Positions 51,479 through 60,692 of a stretch of 64,000 bases of DNA are shown here, piece after piece (position 1 is the stretch's first letter; the number at the start of each line of letters is the position of its first letter). Origin of the DNA: Streptomyces griseoruber (GTDB taxonomy: Bacteria; Actinomycetota; Actinomycetes; Streptomycetales; Streptomycetaceae); contig NZ_KQ948766.1 in the NCBI RefSeq assembly GCF_001514205.1, positions 5,759 to 69,758 of the forward strand. The letters are read 5' to 3'. The notes beneath the pieces are model-generated. The model did not search any database, had not been told where the DNA came from, and saw nothing but the letters and a program-made list of their open reading frames with translations. The translations under genes were made by a program, and so were the position numbers.

Positions 51479-53878
51479 TCAGGTCCGGCGCAGCGTCCAC
51501 GTCCGGCGGCGTGTCCACTCCGCGCCCGTCACCTCCGCGACACCCGGGGATGCCGCCACCGGTGTGTACACCTTCGCCCCCGCGGCCGGCGGCAGCACCT
51601 TCAGGAGGAGGGGCTCGCCCGGCGGCACCAGCTCCGTGGCCAGCTCCCAGGGGCGCCCCGAGAAGAACTGGTCCGCCACCAGCCGCCCCGCCCGCGTGTA
51701 CGCCCGTGCCGTGTCCCCCGTCCAGTGCAGGCGCAGCAGGGTTCCCTCGGGGATGTCCCCGGGGACGTCCACCCGGTACACGGCCGCCACGGCGTCGTAG
51801 TGCTCGTCGGCCGGGGCGCTCGCGCGGTGGAGGACACCGGTGGTGGGGGTGGGCGGCGGGCCCGGCGGGCGCAGGAGGGTGAAAGACGGGTCGGGGAGGA
51901 GGGTGCCCTCCGTCTCCGGGTCCGGGAAGAGGGTGTAGCGGGTCAGGGAGCCGTCCCGGGTCTCCTTCAGGGTGGCGCCGGTGACCGTCAGGGGGTGGGG
52001 CGGGGCGGGGAGGACCGCCAGGGTCGACCGCTCGCCGGGGTGTGCGTCGGTGCGGGTGTGCAGGCGTACCTCGTCCCGTTCCTCGTCGAGGACGACCCCG
52101 TCCGGGGACAGGATCAGCCGCGGGGCTCCCCAGGCCCGGCCCCTGTAGGCCGTACGGGCCGTCGCCGCGTCCAGGACCAGCAGGGCCACCCGGGTGCCGT
52201 CGGCGGTCTCCGTCTCCACGAGGGCGTCGGTGCCGGGGCGCAGGCCGGTGATCAGGACCCGGCCGGCTTCCCGCCGTACGGTCCCCGTCCCCGCTCCGGT
52301 GACCTTCGCCACCGTCGTCGCGTCCAGGGCCAGTTCGGGGGCGATGCCGTCGGTCGCGGCGAGCACCAGCACCGTACGGCCGTCGTCAGCGACCGTGCAG
52401 ACCGGCTGGGCCGTGGCCCAGTCGAGGCGCAGGCCGGCCACGTCCAGGCGCAGTGGCCAGCAGAAGTAGGCGCCGGAGGGGACGGTGACCGGGGTGGTGG
52501 GGAGGGTGAGGGGCTCGCCGTCCGGGAACGCGACCGTGAAGGTGGTCCGCTCGTGGTCGGGCAACGGCTCGTGCGGCTGGTGGTTGTTGACGAACAGGAA
52601 GCCGGAGGCGCGGCCGTCGGTGCGGACCGCCCAGCGCAGGGTGGCGCTGTCGTGCTGGCCGCCGGGGCCGTCGGCGGGCAGGGCCGACTCCAGCGGGGCG
52701 ATCCGCTCGCCGAACTCCGCCAGCAGCAGGTGCTGGAGGCGGAGTTCGTCGTACGAGGGGCGGTACTGGCCGTACTCGCCCAGCGGGGCCTGGAAGTCGT
52801 ACGTCAGGACGGGCAGGTCGTTGGGGTAGGCGGTGGCGTGGGACTCCTGGAGGGTGGTGCGGCCGCCGAGCGGGTTGGTGCCGCCGTGGAACATGTAGTA
52901 GCCCTGCCAGACCGAGCCGCAGCCGATCTTGGTGAGCGCCAGGGCGCCGATGTCGGCGGCGTCGACGTGCGGGCGGCGGTGGTAGGCGACCGCCATGCCG
53001 CCGCCCAGCTCGCAGGTGGCCCAGGGGAAACGGTCGGCGTAGGCCGCCGGGTCGGTGCCGCGGACGGTCGTGGGGCGCAGGTCGGCGCCGATGCCCTCGT
53101 CGTCGCGCTGGTGGGTGAAGAAGAAGTGCTTGCGGCAGGTGTCGGGCCAGCCGCCGTCGTGCTCGGTCCAGAAGGTCTCCGGGTAACCCCCGTAGAGCGG
53201 GAGCAGTTCGTCGCCCGGGAGCCGGACTCCGCCCCAGGCGGTCGAGGTCCACAGGGGTGCGTCGAGGCCGGCTTCCCGGGCCATGCGCTTCAGGGTCAGC
53301 AGGTGGCCGGGCTGGTCGTACAGCTCGTTCTCGATCTGGATCGCGATGACCGGGCCGCCGGACTCGCGCCCCAGTCCGCCGAGCTGGGCCCCGATCGCGG
53401 CGAACCAGGGGCGTACGGCGGCGAGGTAGGACGGGTCGTCGGTGCGGGGTGCGGTGGTGCGGGCCAGGACCCAGTCGGGGAGGCCGCCGCCCCGGACCTC
53501 GGCGTGGGACCAGGGGCCGATCCGGGGGATGAAGTCGAGGCCGTGGCGGGCGCACAGCCGGGCGAACCGGCGGAGGTCGCGGTCGCCGTCGAAGCGGAGG
53601 TCGCCCTCGGTCTCCTCGTGGTGGATCCAGATGAGGTAGGAGGCGACCGCCGTCACACCGCCCGCCTTCATCTTCAGGAGTTCCTCCTCCCAGTGGTCGG
53701 CCGGGTGGCGGGAGTAGTGGAACTCGCCGGAGACGGGGAACCAGGGGCGTCCGGCGCGGGTCAGCCAGCGGCTGGTCACCTCGATGGGGTCGGGGACGCC
53801 CGGGGCGTCGGAGAAGGGGAGGTGGCCCCGCAGGGGCGGGGCGGAGGGGGCGGGGACCTGGAGGTGGTGGCGCGGCAT
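51479..53878 (-). CDS. Glycoside hydrolase family 35 beta-galactosidase, large form
   Basis: A 799-residue protein with GH35 motifs: SGEFHYSRHPADHWEEELLK near the start, IGPWSHAEVRGGGLPDWV, acid/base Glu in IAIQIENELYDQ, WQGYYMFHGGTNPLGG. It is followed by several beta-sandwich domains. It lacks a signal peptide, so action on imported galactosides is likely. The start is ATG 53878. It is 22 bases downstream of a second GH35 gene. Confidence 0.88.
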   Translation of the reverse strand: MPRHHLQVPAPSAPPLRGHLPFSDAPGVPDPIEVTSRWLTRAGRPWFPVSGEFHYSRHPADHWEEELLKMKAGGVTAVASYLIWIHHEETEGDLRFDGDRDLRRFARLCARHGLDFIPRIGPWSHAEVRGGGLPDWVLARTTAPRTDDPSYLAAVRPWFAAIGAQLGGLGRESGGPVIAIQIENELYDQPGHLLTLKRMAREAGLDAPLWTSTAWGGVRLPGDELLPLYGGYPETFWTEHDGGWPDTCRKHFFFTHQRDDEGIGADLRPTTVRGTDPAAYADRFPWATCELGGGMAVAYHRRPHVDAADIGALALTKIGCGSVWQGYYMFHGGTNPLGGRTTLQESHATAYPNDLPVLTYDFQAPLGEYGQYRPSYDELRLQHLLLAEFGERIAPLESALPADGPGGQHDSATLRWAVRTDGRASGFLFVNNHQPHEPLPDHERTTFTVAFPDGEPLTLPTTPVTVPSGAYFCWPLRLDVAGLRLDWATAQPVCTVADDGRTVLVLAATDGIAPELALDATTVAKVTGAGTGTVRREAGRVLITGLRPGTDALVETETADGTRVALLVLDAATARTAYRGRAWGAPRLILSPDGVVLDEERDEVRLHTRTDAHPGERSTLAVLPAPPHPLTVTGATLKETRDGSLTRYTLFPDPETEGTLLPDPSFTLLRPPGPPPTPTTGVLHRASAPADEHYDAVAAVYRVDVPGDIPEGTLLRLHWTGDTARAYTRAGRLVADQFFSGRPWELATELVPPGEPLLLKVLPPAAGAKVYTPVAASPGVAEVTGAEWTRRRTWTLRRT

Positions 53879-53900
53879 GGGGTGGGCTCCGGGGTCGGCG

Positions 53901-55658
53901 TCAGGGGGTCGTCGGACCCAGGTCCGGGGTGTCCACGAGGTGGGCCCTGGGGGTGGTGGTGCCGTGGAGTTCGAGGAGGACCAGGTCGTTGGTGCCGGGC
54001 CGCAGGACGGGGGCCGGGACGTAGAGGGTGCGCTGGGGGCCCCGGTTCCAGTAGCGGCCCAGGTGGAAGCCGTTGACCCAGGCCTGGCCCTTGGTCCAGC
54101 CGGGGAGGGAGAGGAAGGTGTCGGCGGGTTCGGCGACCTCGAACGTGCCCTGGTGGAAGGCCGGTTCGGCCGAGGTGGGGGTGGCCGCCGGGGTGAAGGC
54201 GAGGGCGGGCGGCACGTCGTCCACGGGCAGCGCGTGGCAGTCCCAGCCCCGCAGGGCCTCGCCGTTGAAGGTGACCGGGCCGAGCAGTCCCTTGGGGACG
54301 CCGATCCGGGGGCCGTAGTTGACCCGGCCCATGTTCTCCACCAGGACGTCCAGCCGGGCGCCGGGGCGGGGGAGGTGGATCGGGAGGGTCTCGTCGTAGC
54401 GTTCGCGTTCGAGGACACCGGCGGGGGCGCCGTCGACGAAGACCTGGGCGCGGTCGCCGACTCCGCCCTCGAAGTGGAGCAGGCCGGGTCCCGTGGCGGA
54501 CACGGTGGTCCGGTAGAGGACGTATCCGGCGCGTCGGCCCAGGGTGTCGGCGGTGACGGGATCGGCGGAGCGCACCCCGTCGTGGCCGAGCTGCCGGAAG
54601 AGGGCGAGCCGGTGGGTCAACTCGACCTCGGTGCGGGGCAGTTTGGGGGCCGGGGACGGCACCGGCTCGGCCGGTACGCCGGCATGGCGGGCGATCACCT
54701 CGCGGAAGGCGTGGTACTTGGGGCCGGGGTCGCCGCTCTCGGTGAGGGGGGCGTCGTAGTCGTACGAGGTGATGGTGGGCGCGTAGGCGTGGTGGTGGTT
54801 GGCGCCGTTGGTGTAACCGAAGTTGGTGCCGCCGTGGAACATGTAGATGTTGACGGAGGCTCCCGCGGCGAGGAGGCGGTCCAGGTCGGCGGCGGCGTCC
54901 GCGGCGTCCCGGCCGTGGTGCGGGCCGCCCCAGTGGTCGAACCAGCCGATCCAGAACTCCGAGCACATCAGCGGGCCTTCGGGCTGGTGCTCACGGAGCC
55001 GGGCGAGGGACTGGTCCACCCGGCTGCCGAAGGTGCCGGTGGCGAGGACACCGGGCAGGGTGCCGTGGGCGAGGTGGTCGCCGTCGGTCTGGTCGCAGGT
55101 GAAGAGGAGTTCCTCGATGCCGCGCGCCCGGAGGCTGCTCTCCACGTGCTTGAGGTAGGCGGTGTCGTCGCCGTACGCGCCGTACTCGTTCTCCACCTGC
55201 ACGGCGATGACCGGGCCGCCCGACGCGGCCATGTACGGCAGGAGGGCGGGGAGGAGCAGGTCGAGGTAGCGGTCGAAGGCGTCGGTGAAGCGGGGGTCGC
55301 TGGTGCGCAGGCGGATGTCGGGGTCGGAGGTCAGCCAGTGGGGGAGGCCGCCGCCGTCCCACTCGGCGCAGATGAAGGGGCCGGGGCGCAGCAGGACGTG
55401 CAGGCCCTCGGCCCGGGCCAGGCGCAGGAAGCGGGGCAGGTCGAGGAGGCCGTCGAGGGCGAGGGTGCCGGGGGTGGGTTCGTGGAGGTTCCAGGGAAGG
55501 TACGTCTCCACCGTGTTCAGCCCCATGAGCCGGGCCTTGCGCAGGCGGTCGGTCCACTGGTCGGGGTGGACGCGGAAGTAGTGCAGCGCGCCGGACAGGA
55601 TGCGGAACGGCTCGCCGTGCAGCAGGAAACCGTCGGAGGTCGTGGTCAGGGCGGGCAT
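53901..55658 (-). CDS. Glycoside hydrolase family 35 beta-galactosidase
   Basis: A 585-residue enzyme of typical bacterial GH35 length: ILSGALHYFRVHPDQWTDRL, ETYLPWNLHEP, LLRPGPFICAEWDGGGLPHW, acid/base Glu in VQVENEYGAYGDD and nucleophile Glu in MCSEFWIGWFDHWGG. It is cytoplasmic by absence of a signal peptide. It starts at ATG 55658. It shares an operon with the MFS transporter and the larger GH35 enzyme. Confidence 0.94.
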   Translation of the reverse strand: MPALTTTSDGFLLHGEPFRILSGALHYFRVHPDQWTDRLRKARLMGLNTVETYLPWNLHEPTPGTLALDGLLDLPRFLRLARAEGLHVLLRPGPFICAEWDGGGLPHWLTSDPDIRLRTSDPRFTDAFDRYLDLLLPALLPYMAASGGPVIAVQVENEYGAYGDDTAYLKHVESSLRARGIEELLFTCDQTDGDHLAHGTLPGVLATGTFGSRVDQSLARLREHQPEGPLMCSEFWIGWFDHWGGPHHGRDAADAAADLDRLLAAGASVNIYMFHGGTNFGYTNGANHHHAYAPTITSYDYDAPLTESGDPGPKYHAFREVIARHAGVPAEPVPSPAPKLPRTEVELTHRLALFRQLGHDGVRSADPVTADTLGRRAGYVLYRTTVSATGPGLLHFEGGVGDRAQVFVDGAPAGVLERERYDETLPIHLPRPGARLDVLVENMGRVNYGPRIGVPKGLLGPVTFNGEALRGWDCHALPVDDVPPALAFTPAATPTSAEPAFHQGTFEVAEPADTFLSLPGWTKGQAWVNGFHLGRYWNRGPQRTLYVPAPVLRPGTNDLVLLELHGTTTPRAHLVDTPDLGPTTP

Positions 55659-55696
55659 GCGGGTTCCCTTCGGTACGGGTGGGACGTGGGGGCCGG

Positions 55697-56908
55697 TCAG
55701 TGGGCGGCCGTGCGGGTCGCGCGGGTCAGCCACAGCGTCGCGGCGAGACACACGGCCGACACCGCGGCGAGGAGGAGCGGTACGGCGCGGACGCCCGACC
55801 ACTCGATGACCTTGCCGAGCGAGGGGCCCGCGGCGACACCGCCCGCCAGGGAGGCGGCGATGACCAGGGCACCGGCGCGGCGGGCGTGGGGCGCGGCCCG
55901 GTGGAGCCAGGGCAGGCCGGTCGGGAAGATCGGCGCGATGAAGAGGCCGACGCCCGCGTAGGCGTACGGCGCGAGATCCGGTACGGCGGCCAGCAGCAGG
56001 CAGACCGTCATCCCCGCGCAGGAGACCGTGATGATGGCCTGGGCGGAGAAGCGCAGGGCGAGCGGGGCGACGAGGAAGCGGCCGACGGTCATCATCAGCC
56101 AGTACACGGAGGTGGCGGTGGCGGCGAGGCCGGCGCCGTAGCCGACGGTCTCCAGGTGGGTGGGCTCCCAGCCGCCGACGCCGGCCTCGATGCCGACGTG
56201 CAGGACGTAGAGGGCGACGAAGACGGCCAGTACGGAGCGCAGGGCGCGGCGGGCGGGGGCGGGCGCGGCGGGGGTGTCGCCGGGGTGCGGCGGGACGTGG
56301 TCGCGTACGCCGCGCAGGCACAGCAGCAGGGGCAGGGTGACGAGGGCGAAGGCGAGGAAGACGGCCGGGTAGCGGTCGGCGCCGACCGCGCCGATCAGGG
56401 CGGGGCCGAGGATCGCGCCGACGCCGAAGTGGGCGTTGAGGATGTTGAGCATCGCGGTGGAACGGTTGCCGAAGCCGACGGCGAAGAGCTGGTTGAGGCC
56501 GTAGTCGACCCCGCCGGCGCCGAGGCCGGCGAGCAGGGCGGCGGCGAGGGCCGTGGCCCAGTCCGGCGCGAGCGCGAAGCCCGCCGCGCCGGCCGCCATC
56601 AGCAGGTACGAGGAGCCGAGCAACCGCCGGTTGCCGATACGGCCGTACAGCCGGTCGAAGAGGAGGACTCCCGCGACTCCCCCGACGAAGTGCGCGCTCA
56701 GGGCCAGCCCGGCGGTGGAGGGCGAGAGGTCGAACTCCCCCCGCAGGGCGGGGATGGCGGGACCGTAGAAGGCCTGGAGCGCGCCCATCAGGGCGAAGGC
56801 GGCGCAGGCGGCGGCGACGGCGCCGGTGCTGAAGACAGGGCGGGCAGGGGTGTCCGGCGGTCCCGGCACCGGCGGGGTACGCCGTTGCCGCGTGGGCTGG
56901 TCGGTCAC
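55697..56908 (-). CDS. MFS transporter (sugar/galactoside-type candidate)
   Basis: A 403-residue protein with about twelve hydrophobic helices and the MFS loop motif FDRLYGRIGNRRLLG between helices two and three. It is the first gene of the putative galactoside-use operon and should import the substrate, although the sequence alone does not fix substrate or direction. GTG start at 56908. The palindromic operator lies 61 bases upstream. Confidence 0.88.
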   Translation of the reverse strand: MTDQPTRQRRTPPVPGPPDTPARPVFSTGAVAAACAAFALMGALQAFYGPAIPALRGEFDLSPSTAGLALSAHFVGGVAGVLLFDRLYGRIGNRRLLGSSYLLMAAGAAGFALAPDWATALAAALLAGLGAGGVDYGLNQLFAVGFGNRSTAMLNILNAHFGVGAILGPALIGAVGADRYPAVFLAFALVTLPLLLCLRGVRDHVPPHPGDTPAAPAPARRALRSVLAVFVALYVLHVGIEAGVGGWEPTHLETVGYGAGLAATATSVYWLMMTVGRFLVAPLALRFSAQAIITVSCAGMTVCLLLAAVPDLAPYAYAGVGLFIAPIFPTGLPWLHRAAPHARRAGALVIAASLAGGVAAGPSLGKVIEWSGVRAVPLLLAAVSAVCLAATLWLTRATRTAAH

Positions 56909-56969
56909 GCGGACTCCAGGGCGGACGGCCCACGGCGGTGTGGGCAGGGGGTGTTGCTTCGACGAGGCT

Positions 56970-56989
56970 CGATGTTACCGGTAACATCG
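56970..56989. promoter_or_regulatory. Perfect 20-bp palindrome, probable LacI-family operator
   Basis: CGATGTTACCGGTAACATCG is self-complementary over all 20 bases with the central CG step typical of LacI/GalR operators. It lies 61 bases before the MFS start codon and about 5.6 kb from the lacI-type gene at the other end of the same-strand gene set. Confidence 0.85.
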
Positions 56990-57095
56990 GCACCGTCAAG
57001 ATGTCCTGCGAGGGGTTGCGGGGGGGGGCGCCGATGGGCCGCGACCCCGGCGGTGGCCGGGCCCGCGGCCGTCGGCGGCCTGGTGGGCGCTCCGG

Positions 57096-57450
57096 GTGCC
57101 GTGGATGGTGGTGCTCGGGGGCGTTCTGGCGGGCGTACTCCTCGCGCTGCGGCCGGTGGAGCGGGGGCTCGGGGTGTGGGGGGCTCGGGTGCGGCCCGAC
57201 GCCCGGCTCCGGGGGGGGCTGCGGCGTGGCGGATGTGGGTGGGGACCGGGGTGAGTGCGTGGGCGTTGACGTCCTTCGCGGGCACGGGTTCGCCTACGGC
57301 GGCCGTTCTCCGCTCGTCGCCGCGGCGGGGCTGGCGGTGGGGGCGGGGTTGGTGCTGGTTCCGGAGCGGCGGGCGACGGGGGCAGGGGGCTCCCGGGGTG
57401 CCGCCGAGGGCGCTTCGTCCACTGAGGGTGCCGAAGGGAAGGCCGCCTGA
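57096..57450 (+). pseudogene. Possible frameshifted small membrane protein
   Basis: From GTG 57096 the frame reads PWMVVLGGVLAGVLLALRPV, a good transmembrane start, but stops at 57254 after a G run (57212-57219). A second frame then gives WRMWVGTGVSAWALTSFAG, and a third gives SPLVAAAGLAVGAGLVLVPE with a charged tail to TGA 57450. Three plausible pieces in three frames suggest a two-helix membrane protein broken by two frameshifts, or homopolymer sequencing errors. It ends at the Ku stop. Confidence 0.35.
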
Positions 57451-58491
57451 TCAGGCCGTACGCTTGCGCGCTGCCGTCTTCTTCGCCGGCGTCTTCTTGG
57501 CCGCCGTCTTCTTCGTGGTGGCCTTCTTGGCCGTACTCTTCGTCGTCGACGTGGCCTTCTTCGCGCTCTGTGCCGACTTGGCGGTCTTGGCGGTCCGGGC
57601 CGTCGACTTGTGGGCGGAGGGCTCTGCCCGCTTCGTGGCGGAGGTGGACTTCTTCCCGGCCGGCTGCTTGGGGCGCGGCAGGGATCTGAGTCCGGCCTCC
57701 GCCGGGGGTTCCTCGCCCCGCGACTCCTTCGCGGCGCGCACGCTCTTCTCCAGGGCCGCCATCAGGTCCAGGACCTTGCCGCCGGACGGTGCGGAGGGGG
57801 CCTCGGGGGGCGTCTCACCGGCCGCCTTCGCCGCGATGACCTCCTCCACGGCCTCCCGGTACTCGTCGTGCAGGTCGTCCAGGTCGACCTCGCCGAGGGT
57901 GTCCATCAGGGCGTCCGCGAGGTCGAGTTCCTTGTCGCGGACGGTGACGTCGGCATCGGGGGCGACGCCCTCGGGGGCGCGGACCTCGTCCGGCCAGAGC
58001 AGGCCGTGCATGGCGATCGCGTCGCCGACCACGCGGAGCATGCCGAGGCGCTCACGGCCTCGTAGCGCGTACTTGGCGATGGCGACCTTGTTGCTGCGCT
58101 TCAGCGCCTCCCTCAGGAGGGTGTACGGCTTCGCGGCCGGGGCGCCGCCCGCCTGGAGGTAGTACGCGGCGTCCATCTGGAGGGGGTCGATCCGGTCCCC
58201 CGGCACGAAGGCCACGATCTCGATCGTCCTCGCGGTGGGGAGGGGGAGGTGGGACAGGTCCTCGTCGGTGATCGGGATGATCGTGCCGTCCGCGTCCTCG
58301 TAGCCCTTACCGATCTCCGCGGAGTCCACCTCGCGGTCCTCCAGCTCGCAGACCTTGCGGTAGCGGATGCGGCCGCCGTCCTCGGTGTGGATCTGACGGA
58401 AGGAGATCGAGTGGCTTTCGGTGGCGTTCACCAGCTTGATCGGGATGCTGACGAGGCCGAAGGAGATGGCGCCGTTCCATATGGATCGCAC
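57451..58491 (-). CDS. ku: Ku protein (non-homologous end joining)
   Basis: A 346-residue bacterial Ku. The core (IWNGAISFGLVSIPIKLVNA, YRKVCELEDREVD, LLREALKRSNKVAIAKYALR) covers about residues 1-250. The rest is a Lys/Ala/Thr-rich tail with repeats such as KKTAAKKTPAKKTAARKR, similar to histone H1 tails and to extended actinobacterial Ku C-termini that add DNA affinity. The start is GTG 58491. It is divergent from the LigD polymerase gene 75 bases away. Confidence 0.96.
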   Translation of the reverse strand: MRSIWNGAISFGLVSIPIKLVNATESHSISFRQIHTEDGGRIRYRKVCELEDREVDSAEIGKGYEDADGTIIPITDEDLSHLPLPTARTIEIVAFVPGDRIDPLQMDAAYYLQAGGAPAAKPYTLLREALKRSNKVAIAKYALRGRERLGMLRVVGDAIAMHGLLWPDEVRAPEGVAPDADVTVRDKELDLADALMDTLGEVDLDDLHDEYREAVEEVIAAKAAGETPPEAPSAPSGGKVLDLMAALEKSVRAAKESRGEEPPAEAGLRSLPRPKQPAGKKSTSATKRAEPSAHKSTARTAKTAKSAQSAKKATSTTKSTAKKATTKKTAAKKTPAKKTAARKRTA

Positions 58492-58566
58492 GGGCAGCGG
58501 CCTCCTGAGGCAGGGTGATTTGCAGTGATTGAGGGCAATTCATGCGATTTGTGTGATTCTCATCGT

Positions 58567-59457
58567 ATGACGCCGATCACAGAGGTGGAGGGGCGGAGGC
58601 TCGCTCTCAGCAATCTGGAGAAGGTGCTGTATCCGGCGACCGGCTTCACCAAGGGCGAGGTGCTGCACTACTACGCCACGGTCGCCGACGTCCTGCTCCC
58701 CCATCTGCGGGACCGGCCGCTGTCCTTCCTGCGGTATCCGGACGGGCCGGGCGGGCAGGTGTTCTTCGCCAAGAACGTGCCGCCGGGGACGCCCGAGTGG
58801 GTGACCACGGCCGAGGTGCCGCGGTCGGAGGGACCGGCCCGGATGGTGGTCGTACAGGATCTGGCGAGCCTGGTGTGGGCGGCGAATCTGGTGACCGAGT
58901 TCCATACGCCCCAGTGGGTGATCCAGGACCCCGGGCACGCCGACCGGCTGGTCTTCGACCTCGACCCGGGGGCGCCGGCGGGGGTGGTGGAGTGCTGCGA
59001 GGTCGCGCGGTGGCTGCGGGAACGGCTGGCGGAGGACGGGATCGAGGCGTACGCGAAGACGTCCGGCTCGAAGGGGCTGCACCTGGTGGCGGCGGTGCGG
59101 GGGGCGTCGTCGCAGCGGGTGACGGAGTACGCGAAGAGGCTGGCGGTGGAGGCGGAGCGGGCGATGCCCGCGCTGGTGCTGCACCGGATGACGCGGAGTC
59201 TGCGGGCGGGGAAGGTGTTCGTGGACTGGAGCCAGAACGCGGCGCGCAAGACGACGGCCGCGGCGTACACCCTGCGGGCCCGGGAGGAGCCGTCGGTGTC
59301 GGCGCCGCTGCGGTGGGAGGAGGTCGGGGAGGTCGCGGAGTCGGGGGAGGCGGGCCGGATGACGCTGGGGGCGGGGGAGGTGATGGAGCGGGTGCGGGAG
59401 TGGGGCGACCTGCTGGCACCGGTGCTCGACGCGGGGCGCGCGGGGGCGGTGCCCTGA
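58567..59457 (+). CDS. ligD: LigD-type polymerase (primase-polymerase) domain protein
   Basis: A 296-residue stand-alone polymerase domain: LALSNLEKVLYPATGFTKGE, FFAKNVPPGTPEWV, active-site LVFDLDPGAP (catalytic Asp pair), KTSGSKGLHLV, VFVDWSQNAARKTT. Ligase and nuclease domains are absent, as is common in streptomycetes, where they are separate genes. It works with Ku in end repair. The divergent promoter with ku is at 58492-58566. Confidence 0.95.
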   Translation: MTPITEVEGRRLALSNLEKVLYPATGFTKGEVLHYYATVADVLLPHLRDRPLSFLRYPDGPGGQVFFAKNVPPGTPEWVTTAEVPRSEGPARMVVVQDLASLVWAANLVTEFHTPQWVIQDPGHADRLVFDLDPGAPAGVVECCEVARWLRERLAEDGIEAYAKTSGSKGLHLVAAVRGASSQRVTEYAKRLAVEAERAMPALVLHRMTRSLRAGKVFVDWSQNAARKTTAAAYTLRAREEPSVSAPLRWEEVGEVAESGEAGRMTLGAGEVMERVREWGDLLAPVLDAGRAGAVP

Positions 59458-59770
59458 CCACGGCGTGGCGTCGCCGGTGACCGTACGGTCCCGCAGGACG
59501 GCCTTGGGCCGGCCCCGCGCTGTCGGGGAACCAGGGTGCCGCCGGGGATGGCGGGCGATCGGGTCACGCGGCGTCCGCCCCGCGGCGCCGGCCTGAAGCG
59601 TGGTGCACGCAAAACCCGGCCCTGTGCGACCCGCTTCAGGCGAACGGCCGCTCACAGCCCCCCGCCCCCGGCCCGCCCCGGCAGCGCGGCCAGGACCCGG
59701 ATTCCGGATTCCTCGCCCTTTTGGCAAGCGGGTCGGGTGGGCAAAGGTGGGGCCGGGACCCCGGGGCGCG
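59458..59770. other. Gene-free stretch between convergent genes
   Basis: About 313 bases between the ends of LigD and the NERD-domain gene. I see no gene, repeat array or compact hairpin in it. Confidence 0.5.
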
Positions 59771-60574
59771 TCAGAGGTGGGTCCACGTGTTGCGGTCGCG
59801 GGCCATCGCGTGCAGCGCCTCGACGTCCGCCGGTTTCAGGACTCCGCCGAGGCGGGTGAAGTTCTCGATCTCGGGGGCCGTCAGGACGCGGACCTCGCGG
59901 GGGACCGTGCTGAAGCTGACCTCCGTGGGAGCGACCAGGGCCAGGACGGAGTGGACCTCGGCGGTGAGGGCGTGGGTGGCGCGGGCGGCGTCGGTGCGCA
60001 GGCGGCGCAGGAGGGGCTCGGGGTCGCGGCGGCCCAGGGTGATGTGGGGGTCGGCGACGCGGACGCGTGCCTTCCGGGCGTAGAGGGAGTGGATCGCGAA
60101 CAGGCCACCCGGGCCGATCGCCAGGTGGTGGAGGCGGTCGCCGCCGGGGAGGGGGATCGAGTGCAGGGTGTGCCAGCCGGCGCCGTCCAGGCGGTCCAGG
60201 GCCTCGCCGACGGTCTGCTCCGCGGTGAGGGCGTGCCGGCGCGGGTCGGGCCGGAGCCGACGGGCGGGGGCGGGGTCGCGGTCCAGGGAGACCAGGAGGG
60301 CCTCGCCGGGGCGGTTGGGGGCGAGGTCGTCGTCCGGGTGGAGGGCGAGTCGGGCCAGTTCGGCGGGGGTGGGCACCGGGGGCGGGCCGACGGTGACCGA
60401 GCCGGTCAGGAAGGGGCCGAGCGCCTCCAGGACGTCCTCCCGGCGGTCGTCGGCGAGCAGATTGACCCGGGCCGCCTCACGGTCGTACCAGGCGATGTTC
60501 CTGCCGTCGGTGAGACAGACGTAGAGCCGCTCCCGGCCGTGCTGCCAGGTCGGTACGACGCGTAGTCCGGTCAT
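59771..60574 (-). CDS. NERD-domain (nuclease-related) protein
   Basis: A 267-residue protein. The N-terminal part (VCLTDGRNIAWYDREAARVN) is uncharacterised. Residues about 120-230 resemble the NERD domain: EQTVGEALDRLDGAGWHTLH, LHHLAIGPGGLFAIHSLYAR and KARVRVADPHITLGRRD. The domain is predicted to have a restriction-endonuclease-like fold; the catalytic residues are not obvious here. It stands alone. Confidence 0.75.
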   Translation of the reverse strand: MTGLRVVPTWQHGRERLYVCLTDGRNIAWYDREAARVNLLADDRREDVLEALGPFLTGSVTVGPPPVPTPAELARLALHPDDDLAPNRPGEALLVSLDRDPAPARRLRPDPRRHALTAEQTVGEALDRLDGAGWHTLHSIPLPGGDRLHHLAIGPGGLFAIHSLYARKARVRVADPHITLGRRDPEPLLRRLRTDAARATHALTAEVHSVLALVAPTEVSFSTVPREVRVLTAPEIENFTRLGGVLKPADVEALHAMARDRNTWTHL

Positions 60575-60692
60575 GCGTCATCACCCCATGACCATGGGAA
60601 CAGGCGGGATGCTGCGAGGGCAAGAAGGCGGTTACCTTGGGGAGGAGTTGGGCAGGTCATAGGGCTCAGGGAGCGCGCGTGGGGAGGCGCCG

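Larger units (their letters stand above)
56909..57450. other. Intergenic region (542 bases): operator plus a broken small gene
   Basis: Contains the LacI-type palindrome at 56970-56989 and a possible frameshifted small membrane-protein gene at 57096-57450, both listed separately. It has long G runs (for example 57018-57025 and about 57212-57219). Confidence 0.6.
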
